Source: AC-32 sp963754265 (GTDB lineage: Bacteria > Actinomycetota > Thermoleophilia > Gaiellales > Gaiellaceae). From it: a DNA stretch of 64,000 nt. Location of the stretch: NCBI GenBank assembly GCA_963754265.1, contig CAVWFB010000016.1:372001-436000 (forward strand), read 5' to 3'. The notes under the pieces were generated by a model. The model searched no databases. It was not told the origin of the DNA and worked only from the letters and a program-made list of their open reading frames with translations. Every line of letters begins with the position of its first letter. Within the stretch, counting starts at the first letter, position 1. Both the position numbers and the translations under genes were made by a program. Shown here piece after piece: positions 1-7,866 of this stretch.

Positions 1-2
1 TC

Positions 3-179
3 CGCAAGCTGGTCTTCCGCGGCGCGTGGCTCGATCACCGCGTGAAGGACGGCCGCCTAGAGGTGACGTGGGACGACGGATCATCGGAGTTCGCCTACCT
101 CGAGCCCGGCGGCGAGCGGGCGCTGCTCGAGCTGGCCCCCACTCCCTCCTGGCACGAGCTTCAGTTCCGCCGCGCTTGA
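3..179 (+). CDS. C-terminal fragment of an unidentified protein, cut by window edge
   Basis: An open frame enters from the left edge and ends at a TGA at 177-179, giving 58 residues that begin RKLVFRGAWLDHRVKDGRLE and end WHELQFRRA. The pattern of short beta strands (a basic LVFRG strand, then a VTWDDG turn) resembles the small C-terminal beta-sandwich of GH65-type sugar phosphorylases/hydrolases, but this is only a resemblance. The catalytic part lies outside the window, so no function can be assigned. Confidence 0.5.
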   Translation, partial: RKLVFRGAWLDHRVKDGRLEVTWDDGSSEFAYLEPGGERALLELAPTPSWHELQFRRA

Positions 180-190
180 CTCCCAGCTAG

Positions 191-214
191 CGTAAGTCTA
201 GACTTACGTAAGTC
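191..214. promoter_or_regulatory. Double palindromic operator abutting the ArsR start codon
   Basis: Positions 191-208 (CGTAAGTCTAGACTTACG) form a perfect 18-bp palindrome. Positions 201-214 (GACTTACGTAAGTC) form a second perfect palindrome sharing the middle half-site. The result is three GTAAGTC/GACTTAC half-sites in a row, the last ending immediately before the ATG at 215. No Shine-Dalgarno lies between, so the transcript may be leaderless. Placement fits an autorepressor site for the downstream ArsR protein (inference). Confidence 0.75.
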
Positions 215-526
215 ATGGCTTACCGAATGGCTATGGACGCGTTGGGCGATCCGACCAGGAGGGCGATCTTCGAGCAGTTGCGCGGAGGCCCCCGTGCGGT
301 CGGAGAGATCGCAGGCGATCTGCCGGTCAGCCGGCCCGCGGTCTCGCAGCACCTGCGCGTGTTGAAGGAGGCGGGGCTCGTGACCGAGCGCCGGGACGGC
401 ACCCGGCGGCTCTACCGGCTCGATCCGGACGGTCTGGCCCAGGTGCGCCGCTACTTCGACGAGTTCTGGACCGAGGCCCTCGCAGGGTTCAAGGCGGCGG
501 CCGAGAGCGAGAGGAGGAACGGATGA
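215..526 (+). CDS. ArsR-family transcriptional repressor
   Basis: A 103-residue winged-helix protein of the length usual for stand-alone ArsR regulators. The N-terminal MDALGDPTRRAIFEQL is the typical first helix, followed by the recognition segment SRPAVSQHLRVLKEAGLV (about residues 39-56) and a beta wing around ERRDGTRRLYRL. No Cys-rich metal site is visible, so it is probably not a metal sensor. It belongs to the subgroup that precedes an AHSA1/SRPBCC gene, which overlaps its stop codon by 4 nt. It probably represses this two-gene operon through the palindromes directly upstream. Confidence 0.9.
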   Translation: MAYRMAMDALGDPTRRAIFEQLRGGPRAVGEIAGDLPVSRPAVSQHLRVLKEAGLVTERRDGTRRLYRLDPDGLAQVRRYFDEFWTEALAGFKAAAESERRNG

Positions 527-990
527 GCACGCAGGCAACCGAGACGGGGGCGATCCGCCGGTCGATCACGGTCGACTGCTCGGTCGAGCACGCCTTCTCG
601 ACCTTCACCGATCGGATTCACGAGTGGTGGCCGCTCGAGGCGCATTCGATCGAGATCGGCGAGACGGGCTCGACGCCGGAGACGGTCGTCTTCGACGGCC
701 CGGGCGGCCGGATCTACGAGCGCACGACGAAGGGCGAGGAGCTCGACTGGGCGCACATCACCGCCTTCGAGCCGCCGAGCCGCTTCGTGCTCGCGTGGAA
801 TCCGAGCCGCGAGGAGCGGCCTCGCACGGAGATCGAGGTCACGTTCACGGACGAGGACGGGAAGACCCGCGTCGACCTGGAGCACCGCGGCTGGGAGAAC
901 GTCGGCGATCACGCCGCGGAGATGCGGCAGAGCTACGAGTCCGGCTGGCCGGGCGTCCTCGCCTCGTACGGGGAGAGCGCCTCGGGCTAG
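523..990 (+). CDS. SRPBCC/AHSA1-like ligand-binding protein
   Basis: A 155-residue protein of the START/Bet v1-like SRPBCC superfamily (Activator of Hsp90 ATPase homologue 1-like). It starts with ATG inside the ArsR stop (ATGA) after a GAGGAGG ribosome site within the arsR end, so the two are translationally coupled. The family folds into a helix-grip with a hydrophobic pocket; visible hallmarks are VEHAFSTFTDRIHEWWPLEA near the N-terminus and the C-terminal helix with GWENVGDHAAEMRQSYESGW. The ligand is unknown. Its stop overlaps that of the convergent MocR gene. Confidence 0.85.
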   Translation: MSTQATETGAIRRSITVDCSVEHAFSTFTDRIHEWWPLEAHSIEIGETGSTPETVVFDGPGGRIYERTTKGEELDWAHITAFEPPSRFVLAWNPSREERPRTEIEVTFTDEDGKTRVDLEHRGWENVGDHAAEMRQSYESGWPGVLASYGESASG

Positions 991-2387
991 CCGCTGGACG
1001 CCGCCTCCACGGCCTCGGCGAGAGCGTGCACGGCGGCGCGGATCGCCGGCTCCCTGGCAACCGCGTAGCCGAGCAGGAGGCCCGGTTCGCCGCGGGACCC
1101 CACCCGGTGCTCGCCGAGGCCGTAGAGGCTGATCCCCCGCCCCCTTGCTTCCGCGAGCACCCGGCGCTCGTCGGTGCCGGCCGGCAGGACGACGACCACG
1201 TGGAGGCCTGCCGCGATCCCGCGCACCCGGGTCTCGGGTAGCTCGCGCTCAAGGGCGCGCACGAGCACGTCGCGACGGCGCCGGTACCGGACGCGCATCC
1301 GCCGCAGGTGCCGGTCGAGCTCGCCTCGCTCGAGGAAGTCCGCGAAGGCGAGCTGCTCGAGCCGAGGGGGCGCGATGACCGTGTACAGCTGCTGCTCGGC
1401 GAGCGGGCGGACGAGCCGCGAGGGCGCGACCAGCCAACCCAGCCGGAGGGTTGGGGCCAGGGTCTTGCTCGCAGAGCCGAGGTAGGCGACCCGCTCGGGA
1501 GCGAGGCCCTTGAGCGCGCCGACCGGCGCGCGGTCGTAGCGGAACTCGGCGTCGTAGTCGTCCTCCACGACGAGCGCGTCTCGCCGTTCCGCCCACTCGA
1601 GCAGGGCCGCGCGGCGCCCGGGCGAGAGGACGACCCCGGTCGGAAACTGGTGCGCCGGCGTCACGAGCACGGCCTCGGCTTCGGAGCGGTCGAGGGCGCG
1701 GACGTCGATGCCCTCGGCGTCGACGCGAATCGGCAACGGCTTCAACCCGGTCCGCGCGACGATCTCCCTGATCACTGCGTGGCCGGGGTTCTCGACGCCG
1801 ATGGTCGTCCGGCCCGACCGTTGGAGGACGGCGCAGAGCAGGCTGACCGCCTGCGCGAAGCCACCGCAGACGAACGTGTGCTCGGGCCCACCGGCGACGC
1901 CACGCACCCGGCCGAGGTACGAGACGAGCGCCGCTCGCAGCGCCGGCGAGCCTCGGGTGTCGCCGTAGGCGAGCTCCAGGTCGGGCGCCCGCTTCAGCGC
2001 TGCGCGGTACGACCTGGCCCACTCCTCTCGCGGGAAGGCCGCGTAGTCCGGCAGGTCCGGCCGCAGGTTGTAGCGCGGCGGCTGCTCGTGCGGCTCCGGC
2101 CTCGACACGACGGGCTGTCCGACCGCCCGCGCGATTCGCGGCGTGGACCCTCTGCGCAGCACGAGGTACCCCTCCGCTCCGAGCTGGGCGTAGGCGCCGA
2201 CCACGAGGCCGCGGGAGACGCCGAGCTGTGCGGCGAGCGCGCGGGTCGATGGAAGCGTTGTTTCCGGCTTCAGCCTGCCCTCGCGAATCGCCGCGCGAAG
2301 CTGGCGCTCGAGCTGCGCGGACAGCGTCTCGCCGAGCTTCCGGTCCAGCGGGACGAGCAGCTCGGGGGTGCGGCTCAACTGGTCCAC
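987..2387 (-). CDS. MocR/PdxR-family GntR regulator with aminotransferase domain
   Basis: About 466 residues: an N-terminal GntR winged helix (PSTRALAAQLGVSRGLVVGA) fused to a fold-type I PLP aminotransferase domain. The PLP lysine lies in the SASKTLAPTLRLGW motif, and the VVEDDYDAEFRY motif is typical of MocR proteins. Family members sense PLP or aldimines and regulate vitamin B6, GABA or amino-acid genes. The GTG at 2387 is preferred because it places the ELLVPLDR segment at the usual N-terminal distance; a TTG at 2423 would add 12 residues. No clear Shine-Dalgarno is seen. Its target is unknown; pdxS and pdxT lie in the same window but not adjacent. Confidence 0.88.
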   Translation of the reverse strand: MDQLSRTPELLVPLDRKLGETLSAQLERQLRAAIREGRLKPETTLPSTRALAAQLGVSRGLVVGAYAQLGAEGYLVLRRGSTPRIARAVGQPVVSRPEPHEQPPRYNLRPDLPDYAAFPREEWARSYRAALKRAPDLELAYGDTRGSPALRAALVSYLGRVRGVAGGPEHTFVCGGFAQAVSLLCAVLQRSGRTTIGVENPGHAVIREIVARTGLKPLPIRVDAEGIDVRALDRSEAEAVLVTPAHQFPTGVVLSPGRRAALLEWAERRDALVVEDDYDAEFRYDRAPVGALKGLAPERVAYLGSASKTLAPTLRLGWLVAPSRLVRPLAEQQLYTVIAPPRLEQLAFADFLERGELDRHLRRMRVRYRRRRDVLVRALERELPETRVRGIAAGLHVVVVLPAGTDERRVLAEARGRGISLYGLGEHRVGSRGEPGLLLGYAVAREPAIRAAVHALAEAVEAASSG

Positions 2388-2482
2388 GAAATCGACACGG
2401 AAGTGGACCTTAACAATGGCCAAGTCGGCGTCTACCTTGGCTCCGAAGGCACTCCTCGAAGCGCAGGCGCGGAGGCGAATCC

Positions 2483-3407
2483 ATGGGGCGAATCCTGTTT
2501 TGCTGCACGACCTGCGCGATCGTGATCGTCGCCACCGGAATCGCGGCGACGGGTACTCCTCAGGTCGTGGCGAAGGTCGACACCGGCGCCGGGCCTTGCT
2601 CCGAGACGGGCGGCTTCGGCTACGTCTGGGTGGGCGTGGGAGGCACGAACTCGCTGGCGCGGATCGATCCGGCGACGAACGCGGTCACGCATTCGATTCC
2701 CGTCGGGCCAGGCCCGTGCGGCGTGGCAATCGGCGCCGGGAGCGTGTGGGTCGACGGCTACGGGTCGCACTCGGTGATCCGGGTCGACCCGGTGGCGCTC
2801 AAGGTCGTGAAGCGGATCAACCTCCCGGACCAGATCTGGGACGTCACGTTCGCCGCCGGCGCGGTCTGGGCGACCGAACCGAATCTCGGCTACGTCGTCC
2901 GCATCAACCCGAAGACGAACAAGGTTCGGCGGAGGATCAAGATCCCGGGGATCGCAGGCCCCGCCAACCTCCGTTACGGCGCGGGCGCCGTGTGGGTCGG
3001 CTCGCTGCTCGGGCGGCGGGTGTTTCGGATCGACCCGCGCACCAACAAGGTCACCTCGATCCGCGTCGGCAGGACCCCGCGCTCGCTGGCCGCGTCGGAC
3101 TCGGCGATCTGGGTCTCCAACCACCTCTCGAACACCGTCTCCCGGATCAACCCCAAGACGCGCAAGGTCGTCGCAACGATTCGCGTCGGCAAGCAGCCGG
3201 AGAACGCGGCCAGTCGCGGACGACGGCACGATCTTCGTGCCGAACCTGGGCTCGAACACGGTCTCGCGGATCGACCCACTCACCAACAAGGTGGTGAACA
3301 CGATCCCGGTCGGCACCAAGCCGTTCCCGGCCGCCTCGGCCTTCGGCGACATCTGGATCCCGAGCTCCGGTGGGAGCGATCTCTATCGCCTTCACATAAG
3401 CGGCTAG
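2483..3407 (+). CDS. Secreted YVTN/Vgb-like beta-propeller protein, one frameshift
   Basis: Signal-peptide-like N-terminus after a GGAGG ribosome site, then at least six repeats of about 42 residues of the type GAVWVxxxxxxxVxRIDPxTNKV. This is the NHL/YVTN or virginiamycin-B-lyase-like propeller pattern. The frame breaks at about 3212: after QPENAA one extra base (the a at 3212) shifts the reading frame. Removing it restores VADDGTIFVPNLGSNTVSRI and runs to the TAG at 3405-3407 as one more repeat. Full length would be about 307 residues. The lyase catalytic residues were not identified, so an enzymatic role should not be assumed. Confidence 0.8.
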
Positions 3408-3456
3408 CAGGAGGGCTTGGCGGAACGGCGACATAGCCGGCGTGCCGTCAGCCCTC

Positions 3457-3768
3457 CTAATCAGGGAGCGAGAAGCCGAACGGCTCTCGCTCCTCAGCAG
3501 CCCGCAGGGTGATTCGGTGCACGGCGGCGACCGGGACGATCCACTCCTCGCCGCCTTCGACGTCGTCGCCGTGAGGGCAGAGCGTGAGGAACCCCGAGCC
3601 GGGCTCGGCGGTGATCGAGCGGACGACGGTGCTCGGCCCGTCGCGCAGCTCGACCTCGACGACCGCCTGCTTGCCGTTCTTCTCGGCGAAGGCCTCGATC
3701 CGCAGGTGAATCCGGTTGACGAGATCGTCGACCGGCCCGGCCGCCCCCGGATTCCAGACCTCGGACAT
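3457..3768 (-). CDS. Conserved-looking 103-aa protein coupled to ruvB
   Basis: Begins MSEVWNPGAAGPVDDLVNRI and starts with an ATG that overlaps the restored ruvB stop by one base (TGATG), so it is probably translated by re-initiation after ruvB. The sequence suggests a compact alpha/beta domain: an amphipathic helix (VNRIHLRIEAFAEKNG), strands VVEVELRD and STVVRSIT, and EEWIVPVAAVHRITL. There is no transmembrane segment. I do not recognise the family. Because of the ruvB frameshift this gene appears fused to RuvB in one long open frame, which is an artefact. Confidence 0.7.
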   Translation of the reverse strand: MSEVWNPGAAGPVDDLVNRIHLRIEAFAEKNGKQAVVEVELRDGPSTVVRSITAEPGSGFLTLCPHGDDVEGGEEWIVPVAAVHRITLRAAEEREPFGFSLPD

Positions 3769-4794
3769 CAGAAGAGGCTGGCGTCGCCGACAGGCGTCGA
3801 GGTCGCGCCCACATGCTCGCGACCGAGCTTCGTCACGATCCGGCCGCGCGGCGTCCGCTGGAGAAAGCCGAGTTGGAGCAGGTACGGCTCGTAGACGTCC
3901 TCGATCGTGTCCGGTTCCTCGCCCAGCGAGACGGCCAGCGTCGAGAGGCCGACCGGTCCGCCCTCGAACTTCTCCACGATCGAGACGGAGCAGCGCGCGG
4001 TCGATCCGCTCGAGGCCGCGCTCGTCCACCTCGAGCAGGGCGAGCGCCTCGCGCGCGATGTCGGTCGTGATCGCGCCCTGATGGCGCACCTCGGCGACGT
4101 CGCGCACCCGCCGCAGGATCCGGTTGGCGATCCGTGGCGTGCCGCGCGAGCGGCGAGAGATCTCGTCCGCGGCCTCCGGCTCGATCTGGACGTCGAGGAT
4201 CCGCGCCGAGCGGCCGACGATCCGCGCCAGCTCCTCGGGCTCGTAGTGCTCGAGCCGGAAGGTCATCCCGAAACGGTCGCGCAGCGGCGTGGTCAGCAGG
4301 CCGGTTCGCGTGGTGGCGCCGATGAGCGTGAACGGCGGCAGGTCGAGCGTGAGCGTCCTCGCCGCGGGCCCCTGGCCCACAACGATGTCGAGCCTGAAGT
4401 CCTCCAGCGCCGGGTACAGGATCTCCTCGACCGCGCGGCTGAGCCGGTGAATCTCGTCGATGAAGAGGACGTCGCGCTCGCCGAGCCCGGTGAGGATCGC
4501 GGCAACGTCGCCTTTCCGCTCGAGCGCCGGGCCCGCCGCCGAGCGCAGCCCGACCCCGAGCTCCTCGCGGACGATGAAGGCCAGGCTCGTCTTGCCGAGC
4601 CCCGGCGGCCCGATCAGGAGCAGATGGTCGAGCGCCTCGCCGCGAACCCGCGTCGCCTCGAGCGCGATCGCGAGCTGTTCCTTGATCCGCTCCTGGCCGA
4701 CGAACTCGTCCAGCCGTCGCGGACGGAGCGAGCGCTCGAGCTCGTCCTCCTCTGGCTCCACTGCTGGAGCGAGAAACTGCGTCTCGGCGCTCAT
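3768..4794 (-). CDS. ruvB: Holliday junction branch migration ATPase RuvB, one frameshift
   Basis: Hexameric AAA+ motor that drives branch migration with RuvA. Visible are SLRPRRLDEFVGQE near the N-terminus, Walker A GPPGLGKTS (residues 62-70), Walker B FIDEIH (about 111-116), sensor GATTRTGLLTTPLRDRFG and an arginine-finger region. After ERIDRALL (near 3978-3992) one extra base shifts the frame. The true C-terminal winged-helix domain (EKFEGGPVGLSTLAVSLGEE, then PRGRIVTKLGREH) continues in the next frame to TGA at 3768-3770. Since ruvB is a conserved repair gene, a sequencing error is more likely than a mutation. It overlaps the end of ruvA by 4 nt. Confidence 0.93.
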
Positions 4795-5351
4795 GCGGCC
4801 CTCAGCGCCTGCCTCACTCGCTCCTCGGGCGACAGGGCAGGATCGGTGGCGGCGAGGGCCTCCTCGGCCTCGGTCGCCGACCAGCCGAGCTCGACCAGGG
4901 CGTCACGCGCGACGGCGTGCGGCTTCCCGGCGATCGGCGTCGGCTCGTCCATCGTGCTGAGCTTCTCCTTCAGCTCGAGCACCACCCGCTGCGCGGTCTT
5001 CTTGCCGATTCCCGGAATCGCCTCGAAGCGCCCGGTGTCCTCGAGCGCGATGGCGCGCCGCAGGTCGGCCGGAGCGGAGCCGGAGACGATCGCCAGGGCG
5101 ACCTTGGGGCCAACCCCGGAGACGGCGAGTAGATGCTCGAAGAGCTCCCGCTCAGCGGGCTCGGCGAAGCCGTAGAGCTGAAGCGTGTCCTCGCGCACGT
5201 GCAGATAGGTCTCGAGGCTCACCTCTGCCCCGCCCTCGGCCAGGCGGAGCGCCGTCGGCGTCACCGCCAGCGCGTAGCCGACGCCGCCGACGTCGAGCAC
5301 GAGCCGCTCGCCCGTGCGTCCCACCGGCTTTCCTCGCAGGCGCGAGATCAC
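4791..5351 (-). CDS. ruvA: Holliday junction DNA helicase subunit RuvA
   Basis: A 186-residue protein, the usual family length. The N-terminal OB fold begins MISRLRGKPVGRTGERLVLD. The tandem helix-hairpin-helix DNA-binding motifs are LLAVSGVGPKVALAIVSG and FEAIPGIGKKTAQRVVLEL. The C-terminal domain III (LVELGWSATEAEEALAA) is the flexible part that contacts RuvB. The tetramer binds four-way junctions and loads RuvB. It sits between ruvC (43 bp upstream) and ruvB (4-nt overlap), the usual ruvCAB order. Confidence 0.97.
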   Translation of the reverse strand: MISRLRGKPVGRTGERLVLDVGGVGYALAVTPTALRLAEGGAEVSLETYLHVREDTLQLYGFAEPAERELFEHLLAVSGVGPKVALAIVSGSAPADLRRAIALEDTGRFEAIPGIGKKTAQRVVLELKEKLSTMDEPTPIAGKPHAVARDALVELGWSATEAEEALAATDPALSPEERVRQALRAA

Positions 5352-5394
5352 AGCGAGAGGTTAGGCGCGCACACGGACGTTCCTGCGCCGCCGA

Positions 5395-5883
5395 TCAGCC
5401 TGCCGCGCTGAGGAGCGGCGGGGCCAGCGCGTGGCAGATGGCCACGGCGAGCGCGTCCGCGGCGTGGTTGGGCGTGGGCGCCTGCTTGAGCCCGAGGATC
5501 GCCATCACCATTCGCTGCACCTGGGCCTTCTCCGCGCGGCCATACCCGCAGACCGCCTGCTTCACCCGGGTCGGCGCGTACTCAGCGCAGGCCACGCCGA
5601 GCGAGGCGGCCGCGACGAGCACGGCGCCTCGGGCCTGCCCCACGGAGAGCGCGGTGCGGGCGTCGACGCCGACGAACGACTCCTCGACCGCGACCGCATG
5701 CGGATTGAACTCCTCGATGAGCTCCCTGACGCCGTCGAAGATCGTCTTCAGCCGGAGCTCGGGGGCCTGCTTGGCGGGCGTGTGCCAGCACCCGAACTCC
5801 ACCGCCTTCAGGCGGTCGCCTTTTTCGTGGACGATGCCGAATCCGCAAGCAGCCGTGCCCGGGTCGATGCCGAGAGTCGTCAC
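5395..5883 (-). CDS. ruvC: Crossover junction endodeoxyribonuclease RuvC
   Basis: A 162-residue RNase H-fold resolvase that cuts Holliday junctions symmetrically. The acidic catalytic set is visible: D7 (LGIDPGTAACGFG), E67/E68 (VAVEESF), and H140 with D143 (PNHAADALAVAICH). It heads the ruvCAB operon. A divergent cupredoxin gene starts 73 bp away, so the promoter region at 5884-5956 is shared. Confidence 0.97.
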   Translation of the reverse strand: MTTLGIDPGTAACGFGIVHEKGDRLKAVEFGCWHTPAKQAPELRLKTIFDGVRELIEEFNPHAVAVEESFVGVDARTALSVGQARGAVLVAAASLGVACAEYAPTRVKQAVCGYGRAEKAQVQRMVMAILGLKQAPTPNHAADALAVAICHALAPPLLSAAG

Positions 5884-5956
5884 GGCGACACGTTACGGAT
5901 CGCTCCGGACGTTACTTCGAAACCGGATTCGGCCCGGAGTCGTATAGCGGAGCGAG

Positions 5957-6673
5957 ATGCGCAGGCTGCTCGCTCTCGCGCTCTTGGGGCTGACCGTCCT
6001 CGTCCCCGCGGCTGCCCGGGCGCCCGTCGGCCATGCCGCCGGAAGCTGTCAAGCCGGCGACACGATGATCAGCATCGTCGAGTACGCCTTCCAGGGTGGG
6101 ACGATCACGATCCCGGCCGGCACGACCGTGTGCTGGACGAACAACGGAACTGTCAATCACTCGGCGGTCTCCAACTCTCCCGCCTTCAACTCGATGACCC
6201 TTGCGCCGGGCGATTCCTATCGCTTCACGTTTTCGGCGGACGGCTCCTTCCCCTACCACTGCGCGTTCCACCCGTTGCAGATGAAGGGCACCATCACCGT
6301 CGGAAACGCGCCTCTACCGCCGCCTCCACCACCACCGCCTCCACCGCCGCCTCCTCCCCCTCCACCGCCCCCACCGCCGCCTCCGCCACCGCCGGGATCA
6401 CCCCCGCCGCCTCCTCCCGCACCGCCGCCTCCCCCGCCTCCGGGGGTTCCCGCAGCGAAGGCGAGCTGCAAGGTGCCGGGCCTGGTCGGGCGGACGCTCC
6501 CGCAGTCACGCCGGCTTCTCGCCGCAAAGCACTGCCGCCTCGGCCGTGTCGAAAAGGCGTTCTCGAAGCCCAAGCTGAAAGGGCGTGTGCTCTCCCAGCG
6601 TCCCAAGCCGGGAATGCGGCTCGCGCTGAACGCGCGCGTCAACGTGGTGCTCGGGCGCGGGCCGCGCCGCTAG
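5957..6673 (+). CDS. Secreted cupredoxin with polyproline linker and PASTA-like domain
   Basis: A 238-residue protein in three parts. First come a signal peptide (residues 1-27) and a plastocyanin-like domain whose type-1 copper ligands appear as H68 (TVNHSA), C102, H105 and M109 (in YHCAFHPLQM). Then about 45 residues are almost all proline (about 120-163). The last 70 residues (CKVPGLVGRTLPQSRRLL to NVVLGRG) have the VPxLxGxxxxxAxxxL and GxVxxQxPxxG pattern of a PASTA domain. PASTA domains bind peptidoglycan or muropeptides, so the proline rod may hold an electron-carrying head off the cell wall (inference). It stands on the strand opposite its neighbours. Confidence 0.82.
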   Translation: MRRLLALALLGLTVLVPAAARAPVGHAAGSCQAGDTMISIVEYAFQGGTITIPAGTTVCWTNNGTVNHSAVSNSPAFNSMTLAPGDSYRFTFSADGSFPYHCAFHPLQMKGTITVGNAPLPPPPPPPPPPPPPPPPPPPPPPPPPPGSPPPPPPAPPPPPPPGVPAAKASCKVPGLVGRTLPQSRRLLAAKHCRLGRVEKAFSKPKLKGRVLSQRPKPGMRLALNARVNVVLGRGPRR

Positions 6674-6772
6674 TCCGTTCTGCCTACCGGGGGCGCGGCC
6701 CTCATCGGCCCAGCGGACTGAGCTTCGTGTGACGGTGCGGGCTACTCGCGGGTGAGAAGGTACGCTGGCCGC

Positions 6773-6988
6773 GTGATCCCGTGGATCGTCTTTGCCCTGG
6801 TCGCCGTACCTTTGGTCGTCGTCGCCTTCGTGGCCACACGTCGCAGAAAGATCGCCGGCGAGCATCCTGCGAACGAGGACGCGCAAGCAAGAGCGCTAAC
6901 GGAGCAGGAGTTCGCCGACGCGGAGGCCTACGAGGCAAAGTGGCATGAGGAGGACAAGGAGAGGTACCGTCAGGAGCGCCTGCCCTAG
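6773..6988 (+). CDS. Small single-pass membrane protein
   Basis: A 71-residue product from a GTG at 6773; an in-frame GTG at 6752 would add seven residues. One hydrophobic helix (IPWIVFALVAVPLVVVAFVA) is followed by a basic stop-transfer stretch (TRRRK) and a highly charged, helical cytoplasmic tail ending DKERYRQERLP. The topology suggests an outside N-terminus. Function unknown. Confidence 0.6.
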   Translation: MIPWIVFALVAVPLVVVAFVATRRRKIAGEHPANEDAQARALTEQEFADAEAYEAKWHEEDKERYRQERLP

Positions 6989-7113
6989 TCGAGTCGCCTG
7001 GGCCAACGTGCCTCTCGCCCGATCTGCCCTCGCCTCGATCGCCCGCCGACACATCGCCTGGACGGGGTTTCTAGACACTCGAGGCTGAGGGGAGGAACCA
7101 GGGGGTTCCCCCG
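6989..7113. repeat. Intergenic stretch with hairpin shared with 51.9 kb (repeat C) and a relic of repeat A
   Basis: Between convergent genes. Positions 6998-7023 (TGGGCCAACGTGCC then TCTCGCCCGAT) resemble the ends of repeat A. Positions 7091-7113 read GGAGGAACCAGGGGG then TTCCCCCGT. The same words, including a following ACCACC, recur at 51918-51953. The GGGGG-TT-CCCCC core can fold, so it may act as a transcription terminator for yebC. Confidence 0.5.
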
Positions 7114-7866
7114 TTACACCACCGCCTCCATCACCCGCTCGGGGATGTCGAAGTTGGAGTAGACCTCCTGGACGTCGTCGTTCTCCTCCAGCGCGTCGAT
7201 CAGCCGCAGCGTCTTCTTGGCCGTGCTCTCGTCGTCGAGGCTGACCGTGGTCTTCGGGATCATCGTCAGCTCGGCGGACTCGACCTCGATCCCGGACTGC
7301 TCGATCGCCTCTCGCACCGCGGTCAGGACCTCCGGCGCCGAGGTCACGCGGAAGCTGGAGCCGTCCTGCTCGACGTCCTCGGCCCCGCCCTCGGCCGCCG
7401 CCAGGGTCAGCTCGTCCTCGTCGGCGCGGTCCGCGTCCACGAGAATCAGACCGCGGCGCTCGAACAGCCAGGCGACTGCGCCCGACCCGCCGAGGTTGCC
7501 GTCGTGCTTCGAGAAGGCGGCGCGGACATCCGACGCGGTGCGGTTGCGATTGTCGGTCAGGGCCTCGACGATCACCGCGACCCCGTTGGGGCCGTAGCCC
7601 TCGTAGACCACCTGCTCGAAGGACTCGGCGTCGGAGTCCGCCCCCGAGCCGCGGGCGATCGCGCGCTCGATGTTGTCCTTCGGCATCGAGTACGAGCGGG
7701 CCTTCTCGATCGCGTTCGCGAGAGCGAGGTTCGCGGCCGGATCGGGCCCTCCCTCCCGCGCCGCCACGATCAGCGCGCGAGACAGCTTCGAGAAGAGCTT
7801 GCCGCGCTTGGCGTCCGCTGCGCCCTTCTTGTGCTTGATCGAGCTCCACTTGCTATGCCCGGACAC
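7114..7866 (-). CDS. yebC: YebC/TACO1-family protein
   Basis: A 250-residue member of the YebC/PmpR family. The start is taken at GTG 7866 because it gives the universally conserved N-terminus SGHSKWSSIKHKKGAADAKR; the frame stays open 17 codons further upstream inside pdxT. The conserved KDNIERAIARG and YEGYGPNGVAVIVEALTDN segments are intact. Family members have been described as DNA-binding regulators and as translation factors that relieve ribosome stalling. It overlaps pdxT by 14 nt in the pdxT-yebC-ruv order typical of Actinobacteria. Confidence 0.96.
   Translation of the reverse strand: MSGHSKWSSIKHKKGAADAKRGKLFSKLSRALIVAAREGGPDPAANLALANAIEKARSYSMPKDNIERAIARGSGADSDAESFEQVVYEGYGPNGVAVIVEALTDNRNRTASDVRAAFSKHDGNLGGSGAVAWLFERRGLILVDADRADEDELTLAAAEGGAEDVEQDGSSFRVTSAPEVLTAVREAIEQSGIEVESAELTMIPKTTVSLDDESTAKKTLRLIDALEENDDVQEVYSNFDIPERVMEAVV

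Noticed and set aside
3457..4794. RuvB fused to a C-terminal extra domain
   Set aside because: The RuvB winged-helix C-terminus is found intact in the neighbouring frame, so the fusion arises from a one-base shift.
6320..6445. Poly-CCG stretch as an assembly artefact
   Set aside because: It encodes an in-frame proline linker between two well-formed domains with mixed CCN codons, so it is probably genuine.
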